Positions 1-4,861 of a stretch of 10,567 nt of DNA are shown here, one piece after another. Numbering within the stretch: the first letter of the stretch is position 1; the number at the start of each line of letters is the position of its first letter. A model generated the notes under the pieces. That model saw nothing but the letters and a program-made list of their open reading frames with translations, ran no database searches and was not told the origin of the DNA. The stretch covers positions 1-10,567 of the forward strand of contig JBEKUI010000166.1 in assembly GCA_049515175.1 (NCBI GenBank), given 5' to 3'. Source of the DNA: JACQNR01 sp049515175 (GTDB lineage Bacteria > Acidobacteriota > Terriglobia > UBA7540). Made by a program: the position numbers and the translations under genes.

Positions 1-32
1 GTGCGGCCAGCAGAGCATCGCTTGGCCGCCAC
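1..32 (+). other. Inverted repeat just upstream of intron domain V (possible domain IV stem)
   Basis: GCGGCCA at 3-9 pairs perfectly with TGGCCGC at 23-29 around a 13-nt loop. GT (1-2) can extend the stem with AC (31-32) across one bulged C. Its position, 14-17 nt before a domain V-like helix, is where the closing or 3' stem of group II intron domain IV would lie. If so, the reverse transcriptase reading frame either ends left of the window or is absent from this copy. The window edge prevents a decision. The pairing is seen directly; the assignment is inference. Confidence 0.4.
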
Positions 33-45
33 GTATCCGAGAGAA

Positions 46-119
46 GAGCCGTATGCGCTAATGAGCGCCCGTACGGATCTGTGCGGGGGGTGCCGGGCAA
101 CTGGTATCCCTACCGCGAC
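46..119 (+). mobile_element. Group II intron 3' end (domains V and VI)
   Basis: Positions 46-79 form a 34-nt hairpin of the size and layout of group II intron domain V. It starts GAGCCGTA and ends TACGGATC, has a 2-nt CG bulge before the distal stem GCGCT/AGCGC, and carries the AGC catalytic triad at 47-49. A domain VI-like helix follows: GGGGTGCCGG (87-96) pairs with CTGGTATCCC (101-110) across a GCAA loop, above a lower stem GCGG/CCGC (83-86 / 113-116). A112 lies unpaired between the two stems. With the intron ending in AC at 118-119, A112 is the eighth base from the end, the expected place for the branch point. Departures from the usual domain V are a G-A mismatch next to the base of the helix (G48 with A77, where a G-U wobble is normal), a T-C mismatch at 54/69, and an AATG tetraloop in place of GNRA. 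The copy may therefore be impaired. No maturase/RT frame is visible inside the window. Base 120 would begin the 3' exon. Confidence 0.72.
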
Positions 120-441
120 CGGCTCAAATTTGCTTGGGGGCGTAGTTTTGGCCTTCGTTTTGGACCTCATAGACCTGTTTACATTAATGTTCAGTTGGGA
201 ATTCAAAACGGCGATTCGGGCTCAAGTTCTCCTCGGGGTGCAGTCTTGACCCATGTGTCTGACCTCATAGGCCTCGTGGTCGTCTCATGAGAGGAGCGAG
301 GCGGTGTGCCAGGACATCTGCTGGCGTACCTGCTAAGAGCCTTTGCCGAGATTATTTTTGAGCAACAAGTGGTCTCCGAGGCGGCAAGCCAGGCGGGGGA
401 ACACGTCAACCTGGGCATGGTAAAGCTCGCCGAAGGAAGTT
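120..441. other. No convincing gene; downstream exon of the intron
   Basis: About 320 bases without a gene I can support. Short open frames exist on both strands but none has convincing codon bias or a recognisable product. The stretch is less GC-rich than the rest, with AT-rich patches near 180-205 and 340-370. The only structure seen is an imperfect 14-base direct repeat, GACCTCATAGRCCT, at 163-176 and 261-274. This is probably decayed sequence next to an insertion site. Confidence 0.4.
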
Positions 442-615
442 ATGAAACGCACTACGGTGCTTCATTCCGGTTTCACTCGAGTGTTCAAGCGGAAAACTGA
501 GCGGGAAGCTGCAATTCACGAACTCGATTGCGCCCTGCATGTCGAGCCGGGGCTCCCCAATACCCGCGCCCTCCGCGAAGCCACCCGCTCCTTCGAGAAT
601 TACAAACACCGTTGA
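442..615 (+). CDS. Small hypothetical protein (57 aa)
   Basis: An ATG at 442 follows a purine-rich GAAGGAAG (433-440) that could serve as ribosome binding site, although the spacing is very short. The 57-residue product is basic and charged, with a helix-prone centre (about residues 18-34, ending CALHVEPG) and a C-terminal stretch ending FENYKHR. I do not recognise it. The words LDCALHVEPG and TRALREA faintly recall TPR helices, so it could be a remnant of a longer gene. Support comes mainly from context: a strong intrinsic terminator begins 20 bases after its TGA stop, as expected if this frame is the true 3' end of a transcription unit. No signal peptide or membrane segment is visible. Confidence 0.35.
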   Translation: MKRTTVLHSGFTRVFKRKTEREAAIHELDCALHVEPGLPNTRALREATRSFENYKHR

Positions 616-634
616 TCATTGTTGAGGCTGAAGT

Positions 635-683
635 GGCTGGCGCAGCGCGTCGCCCTTGACCGCCTGCGCCAGCCTGCGTTTTT
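635..683 (+). terminator. Rho-independent terminator
   Basis: GGCTGGCGCAG (635-645) pairs perfectly over 11 bp with CTGCGCCAGCC (664-674). The loop is 18 nt, and TGCG then TTTTT (679-683) follow. It lies 20 bases after the stop of the small frame at 442-615 and well upstream of the kinase gene, so it would separate the kinase from anything to its left. The 12-mer TGGCTGGCGCAG at 634-645 recurs in a second hairpin after the kinase gene (3141-3152). Confidence 0.72.
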
Positions 684-802
684 CATTCCCTCCTACTCCC
701 TACTCGCGACTCCCTACTCCCGCTCTTTTTTTCCCCCGACTCCTGACTCCTGAATCCTGCTCTTCCCCCCTGACACCCGGCACCTGAAACCTGACACCTG
801 TC
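684..802. repeat. Degenerate heptad/octad repeat tract (ACTCCTG, ACTCCCT, ACACCTG units)
   Basis: A pyrimidine-rich run of short units: CTCCTACTCCCTACTC, then GACTCCCTACTCCCG, then GACTCCTGACTCCTGAATCCTG, then TGACACCCGGCACCTGAAACC and a final TGACACCTG. The unit drifts from ACTCCCT to ACTCCTG to ACACCTG/AAACCTG along the tract, as expected from slippage plus mutation. It lies between the terminator and the kinase start and contains no open frame of note. The minus strand carries several GGG runs (GGGGG, GGGAGTAGGGAG, then AGTAGGGAG), so it could form a G-quadruplex. Spacers and conserved repeats of CRISPR type are absent. Tracts of this kind occur between genes in some Acidobacteriota, from memory only. 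Confidence 0.7.
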
Positions 803-967
803 CTTCCGCCCTTGCTTTTCCCGCGCCATCGTTGTATACCCGTCACCTGAATATCTAGTAATCGCCCTGCGGCCGCACACATCGCAGCGCGAGCGATGTA
901 TGTGTCGCCCGCGCAACCGTGACATTCAGGGCTTTGAGGAAGCGGCGTAGATTCGAGAGTAGAGCAC
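803..967. other. Kinase upstream region, no clear promoter
   Basis: This holds the presumed promoter and leader of the kinase gene. The only promoter-like words are TTGTAT (832-837) and TATCTA (852-857) or TAGTAA (856-861). Spacing is poor for the first pair and both -10 matches are weak (three of six bases), so I do not call a promoter. No gene is visible on either strand. Confidence 0.35.
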
Positions 968-3112
968 ATGCCACGAACGGCTAAGCTGGTTTTTCACCTG
1001 AGCCCGCAAGCGACATGGGGCGCATCCGACCCATCCGGCAAGTTGGTTTACAGCTTCAGGAACGGCGACGTCGTCGATGCAGAAATTGATCAGGATGGTA
1101 AGCCGACAGACGAGTACTTACGAAATGCCGTGGAAGCTGGAATAGCCTTTATTGGTTCCATAAAGCAGGGTCCCACGCCCACCCAGTCGGACTCCTTCGA
1201 CCAGTTTCTTCGAAAACTCGGTCCTCTCATGCGATCCCCGCCCCTATACAATTCTCTCGAATTCGCCTGCGTTGCGGGGAGACTCGGCACCGAGTGGATT
1301 GTGATTTCGGGGAAGGCTGTTCTCAACACGGAGTCCTGCGCCGCTGACGCGCAGATAGCACCGTTAGTACGCCTTAATGAGCTCGTTGCTCATTCGGGCC
1401 GAATAAGGGCGGACGCAGTTAACGATCTAGCCGCTAATTTAAGGGATTCCTGGGTCGTGAGAGGCTTGAAGCGGGACAACGTTCGGCTTACAGCGGAAGG
1501 AGGGGGTGATTACAGATGGAGCACGCCGGCGGTCTATTCCGTCGACAAGTCGTGGAATCCCTCGAGTCGGTGGAACAGAGCGTTTGCACTGTATGGAAAC
1601 GGCCCGGACCTCTCATCCCTCCTGAGTTATTCTGCTTTGCAGGAGATCGACAGCCAGCTACGTAAGAGCACGCCACCTTTCAACGGCTTCGACGGGCTTT
1701 GCGGCAAGCTTGGCCTTCCTGTCCGGCGAAGCAATCTTACGTCATCGCTTCAGGTTTCAGCCGAATTGCCCGCACGGTTCGCGGACGTTCACACTGACTC
1801 TGCCAAAGGGACCCTCGAAATTGATATCGAGTGTATCGGCGCACCTGACCTGATGATCGAGTGGTTGCCCCAGCATGAGCTTCAAAGGGTCCCCCCTGGC
1901 TGGAAGCGCGAGCCAACTGGTGACCACCACCATGTGTCACTCTCTGTACCGGGTAGCACGACAAAAGCCGACCTGATCCTCTCTTTCGCGGAACTCGATG
2001 CCGACACTCGAACGCTCGAGATTGTGCGGAAAAAGCCGGGCGTTCCCGACTCCGCACGTAGCAGCGTCCCAACTCATGAACATGAAAGATGGAAGGGCAC
2101 AGGCAAGACCTTGGGCGCAGGAGGTCAGGCCCAGGTTTCTATTGTCGAGGACACCCGAAAGGAATACCCAGGGCAGTGGGCACTGAAAAGGCTCAAGAAC
2201 ATCGACGACCCGAAGGCGAAGGAGCGATTTGGGCAAGAGGTCAAGGCGGTTCAGTCCATCAACCATCCCAACGTCCTTAAGGTCGTACACAGCGACCTCT
2301 CTGCCGAGAGGCCTTACTTCGTGGCCGAATACTGCGAGCGAGGTTCACTCCAAAGGATCGGAGCTCCCCGCTACAAGGGCAACGTCCTGGCCACGTTGGA
2401 GGTTGTGCTGCCGATTCTTGATGCGCTTGTTGCCGCCCACAAAGCAGGTGTGGTCCACAGGGACGTCAAGCCTGCGAACATCTTGATTCGCGGAGACGGC
2501 ACGCCCGTGATTGGCGATTTCGGAATCTGCTTTATGGAAGGAGGGGAGCCGGTCACGTTATCGAACGAGGGTGTGGGATCACGCAACTTCATCGCGCCTG
2601 AAATGGAGTCGGGTCAGCACCATCTCGGAGAACCTAGCGACCGGACAGACGTGTACAGCCTCGGAAAAGTCATTTACTGGATGCTTTCCGGAGGAATGGA
2701 GTTCGCGCGGGAAGATTATCCTTCCCTCGTGGACCTTTTGAAGGACCAAACATTTGAGCACGTTCACAGACTCCTGGACCAGATGCTGGTCAGGAATCCG
2801 GCAAAGCGCATCGAAAGTCAGGAAGTAAGCGAGAAGCTGGAAATGACGGCTTCGCTTGTAGAGGGTAACTTCGCGCCGCTGGCTTCCTCCATTGGTATCA
2901 GGTGCCGGTTCTGTGGCATTGGACGGTATCAAAAGTACGCCGAGTACGACTCGCAGAATTCCAGGCCGGGGCCGACAGGAAATTTCTTTGGCCTGGGACT
3001 GGAAGCGCACAGGGCGGGCCTCGACTTGAGGGTTCTCCGTTGTGACCACTGCGGACATGTAGAATACTTCCAGTTCGAAAGCATTCGGGATCGGGGATGG
3101 TGGGATAAGTGA
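968..3112 (+). CDS. Soluble Ser/Thr protein kinase with C-terminal zinc-ribbon-like module
   Basis: A 714-residue Hanks-type kinase that would phosphorylate Ser/Thr on protein substrates in the cytoplasm. The kinase domain spans about residues 376-630. It has a glycine loop GAGGQAQV (383-390), ATP-anchoring Lys407 in WALKRL, a candidate helix-C Glu424, the catalytic loop HRDVKPAN (497-504; Asp499, Lys501, Asn504), DFG (517-519), APE (543-545), Asp561 in DVYSLG, and Arg614. All key residues are present, so it should be active. Cys646/Cys649 and Cys692/Cys695 form two CxxC knuckles of a probable zinc ribbon after the kinase domain. Residues 1-370 match no family I recognise; 255-355 are strand-rich and may be a beta-sandwich. 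No signal peptide, transmembrane helix, PASTA or TPR sensor is visible, unlike most housekeeping bacterial kinases. The ATG at 968 lacks a strong Shine-Dalgarno (weak GAGAGTAGAG upstream). Codon use looks less GC-biased than in the sugar genes. It stands alone between a terminator/repeat block and a remnant-containing junction. A role in stress or defence signalling is possible but only inferred. Confidence 0.93.
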   Translation: MPRTAKLVFHLSPQATWGASDPSGKLVYSFRNGDVVDAEIDQDGKPTDEYLRNAVEAGIAFIGSIKQGPTPTQSDSFDQFLRKLGPLMRSPPLYNSLEFACVAGRLGTEWIVISGKAVLNTESCAADAQIAPLVRLNELVAHSGRIRADAVNDLAANLRDSWVVRGLKRDNVRLTAEGGGDYRWSTPAVYSVDKSWNPSSRWNRAFALYGNGPDLSSLLSYSALQEIDSQLRKSTPPFNGFDGLCGKLGLPVRRSNLTSSLQVSAELPARFADVHTDSAKGTLEIDIECIGAPDLMIEWLPQHELQRVPPGWKREPTGDHHHVSLSVPGSTTKADLILSFAELDADTRTLEIVRKKPGVPDSARSSVPTHEHERWKGTGKTLGAGGQAQVSIVEDTRKEYPGQWALKRLKNIDDPKAKERFGQEVKAVQSINHPNVLKVVHSDLSAERPYFVAEYCERGSLQRIGAPRYKGNVLATLEVVLPILDALVAAHKAGVVHRDVKPANILIRGDGTPVIGDFGICFMEGGEPVTLSNEGVGSRNFIAPEMESGQHHLGEPSDRTDVYSLGKVIYWMLSGGMEFAREDYPSLVDLLKDQTFEHVHRLLDQMLVRNPAKRIESQEVSEKLEMTASLVEGNFAPLASSIGIRCRFCGIGRYQKYAEYDSQNSRPGPTGNFFGLGLEAHRAGLDLRVLRCDHCGHVEYFQFESIRDRGWWDK

Positions 3113-3146
3113 ACGGGACGGCGATGGCTCAAGCAAGCGCTGGCTG

Positions 3147-3174
3147 GCGCAGACCTTGCTTTCCAGGTCTGCGC
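3147..3174 (+). other. Perfect hairpin after the kinase gene
   Basis: GCGCAGACCT (3147-3156) pairs perfectly with AGGTCTGCGC (3165-3174) around an 8-nt loop. It starts 35 bases after the kinase stop. No T-run follows, so it is not a classical intrinsic terminator, but it could protect the mRNA 3' end or be a REP-like palindrome. The preceding 12 bases (3141-3152, TGGCTGGCGCAG) are identical to the 5' arm of the terminator at 634-645. Confidence 0.5.
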
Positions 3175-3180
3175 GCCGGA

Positions 3181-3396
3181 GGCGCAATTCACACCACGAT
3201 CGCAGAACCGAAGGTTTTGGACCAGTCCCGCGATGGCCCGCGCGACCAGCGGCTGGGCTTGCTCGATTTCTTCCGCCCGGGCGGCGGCGAGGCCGTGGCG
3301 CAACAAGAGAACTCCATAGCAATAGTGCGCCTCAGCGCTTTGCGGATTGGACGCGGCCAGTTGCTGCAGGTCCCATCTCAATTTTGCCTGGGTCCG
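3181..3396 (-). pseudogene. TPR-like gene remnant
   Basis: One minus-strand frame here reads like real protein for about 60-70 residues: AKLRWDLQQLAASNPQSAEA, then HYCYGVLLLRHGLAAARAEE, then a final helix IEQAQPLVARAIAGL. The pattern NPQSAEAHYCYGVLLLRHG resembles a TPR helix pair. The frame has no start of its own: upstream it becomes out-of-frame sequence of the symporter gene, and downstream it becomes antisense of the kinase. It is therefore a fragment of a lost gene, not a complete CDS. Its first 20 or so codons overlap the last codons of the symporter in another frame, so the symporter tail may be encoded by this foreign fragment. The family assignment is tentative. Confidence 0.42.
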
Positions 3397-4810
3397 AAGA
3401 CTTCTTCCCACCCAGCAGCGACCCGACCACCATGCCCACTGCGGCCAAGGCAAACGAGCCCAGCCCGGAGTAACTTGCCGGCATGTGATAAAAGAAGAAC
3501 GGCACCGCGGCCACCGCACCGCCCACCAGCGCAAGATAGGCGCCGAGGGAATTGGCCCGTTTCCAGTAGAGTCCGCCGATGACCGCCGCGAAGGTCCCCC
3601 CCAGGAAAATCGTTGCCGTGATGTTCAGGTAAAGGTAGGCCAGCCCCGGCATGGTGTACCAGAGGCCCCAGTAAAGAACGAACAAACTGACGAACAGATT
3701 GCAGAGGCGATTGAGCAACACCTGTCGTTTCGGGCTGAGCGGTTTCTTGCGCAACGGAAGGACGATGTCCTGGGCGATAATCGCGCTCCATCCCAGGAGA
3801 TAAGAACTGTTCACCGACATCGTCGCCGCCAGCATTCCGGATACGACGAGGCCCAGCACTCCTGGGGGCAGGATTATTGCCAGCATCTTGGGCATGGCTT
3901 GGAGCGAGTCCTGGCGCGGCCCCAGCATCGTCAGGGCGGCGATGCCCCACAGCATGGGCATCATGCCCCGGCCAAGATAGATGATGCCCGTCCAGGAGAA
4001 GACCTTGCGGCTGACTTCGGGATCACGCGCGGAAAAGGTGCGCATGGCGGTGGTCTGCCAGCAGGTATCGACCGCCATCCAGAGCAGAATCTGAAATATG
4101 ATGAAGGCCCACCCATATTCGTGGTTGAGGATGGGGCTGAACCCCTCGATCCCCATGGTGTTGGCCACCGTGCTGTACATCTTTCCGAGGCCGACGACGT
4201 AGGAGGCGTACACCGTCACCAGGATCGTTCCCAGGCTCAGGGCGATGAACTGGATGAAATCCGTGATGACAATCGAAACCATCCCGCCCAGGACGGTGTA
4301 AATGAGCTCCAGTGCGAGAATGCCGGTCATGGTGACCTTCAGATACTCGAGCGGGACGCCGCTGATGATCGAGAGGAACGTGCCCTCGATCTTCAGGAAC
4401 ACCCCCATGTTCAATATGCCTCCGGTCGCCACCAGGACTCCTGTGAAGACGCGCAAGCGGCGGCTGTAGCGAACCTCAAAATACTCCGGGACGGTCATGA
4501 GCCGGAGGGCGCGCAGCCGCCGGACAATGAACCCGGTGCGTCCAATGAAGATCATGACCGCGCCGGAAATCAGGCCGGTGATGAAGGAAGCGAAGCCGGT
4601 CTTGTAACCGAGCTCCGCGTAATACATGAAAGTGATCGTCCCGATCTCGGTGGCGGCCAGCGTGGCGATTCCGATGTACACGCCCAGCTCGCGCCCGGCC
4701 ACGAGGAAGTCCGAGACTCCGGCAATGAATCTTTTTCCGTACAGGCCTGCCGCCAGCGAACCTGCGAGGTATACGACTACGATGACCCAATCGATGGGCG
4801 TGAAATTCAA
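3332..4810 (-). CDS. Sodium:solute symporter (SSS family)
   Basis: A 492-residue inner-membrane transporter of the SSS/SSF (LeuT-fold) family, which couples Na+ entry to uptake of sugars, organic acids or amino acids. About 13 hydrophobic segments run from residue 7 (IDWVIVVVYLAGSL) to residue 467. Family hallmarks include SDFLVAGRELG (33-43), the early-helix IATLAATEIGTITFM region, GGMVSIVITDFIQ (175-187) and SGMLAATMSVNSS (324-336). By eye, Ser332-Val333 align with the Ser/Thr pair of the Na2 site, so one hydroxyl ligand seems to be replaced by Val. The start is TTG at 4810, preceded by AGGGGG at 4-5 bases. No ATG or GTG alternative keeps the first helix. The gene begins 51 bases after the DUF4838 stop and is very probably cotranscribed, so it may import a product of that enzyme. 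The hydrophilic tail after residue 468 overlaps the TPR-like remnant and may not be native. Substrate unknown. Confidence 0.94.
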   Translation of the reverse strand: MNFTPIDWVIVVVYLAGSLAAGLYGKRFIAGVSDFLVAGRELGVYIGIATLAATEIGTITFMYYAELGYKTGFASFITGLISGAVMIFIGRTGFIVRRLRALRLMTVPEYFEVRYSRRLRVFTGVLVATGGILNMGVFLKIEGTFLSIISGVPLEYLKVTMTGILALELIYTVLGGMVSIVITDFIQFIALSLGTILVTVYASYVVGLGKMYSTVANTMGIEGFSPILNHEYGWAFIIFQILLWMAVDTCWQTTAMRTFSARDPEVSRKVFSWTGIIYLGRGMMPMLWGIAALTMLGPRQDSLQAMPKMLAIILPPGVLGLVVSGMLAATMSVNSSYLLGWSAIIAQDIVLPLRKKPLSPKRQVLLNRLCNLFVSLFVLYWGLWYTMPGLAYLYLNITATIFLGGTFAAVIGGLYWKRANSLGAYLALVGGAVAAVPFFFYHMPASYSGLGSFALAAVGMVVGSLLGGKKSSDPGKIEMGPAATGRVQSAKR

Positions 4811-4861
4811 GCGTCCCCCTGAATCAGTGATGTGACCTGTGCGTTCCGGGTGGTGGGCTCT

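Noticed and set aside
1..249. An 82-codon frame across the start of the window
   Set aside because: It reads through the intron domain V/VI helices. Such frames are often annotated spuriously over group II intron ends.
306..500. A 64-codon plus frame starting GTG with a purine-rich upstream stretch
   Set aside because: Codon use is not convincing, no family is recognised, and it overlaps the slightly better supported small frame at 442-615. It could be a remnant but cannot be supported.
684..802. Possible CRISPR array
   Set aside because: The units are only 7-8 bases, drift continuously and have no unique spacers.
2929..3534. A complete 201-codon minus-strand gene spanning the kinase/symporter junction
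   Set aside because: Only the middle part (about 3181-3396) is protein-like. The beginning is an out-of-frame reading of the symporter and the end is antisense to the kinase.
3347..4822. A 491-codon plus-strand open frame opposite the symporter gene
   Set aside because: It is the antisense of a clear membrane-protein gene. The product is a His/Gln/Asp/Arg-rich sequence without domains, as expected from the mirrored GC-rich codon bias.
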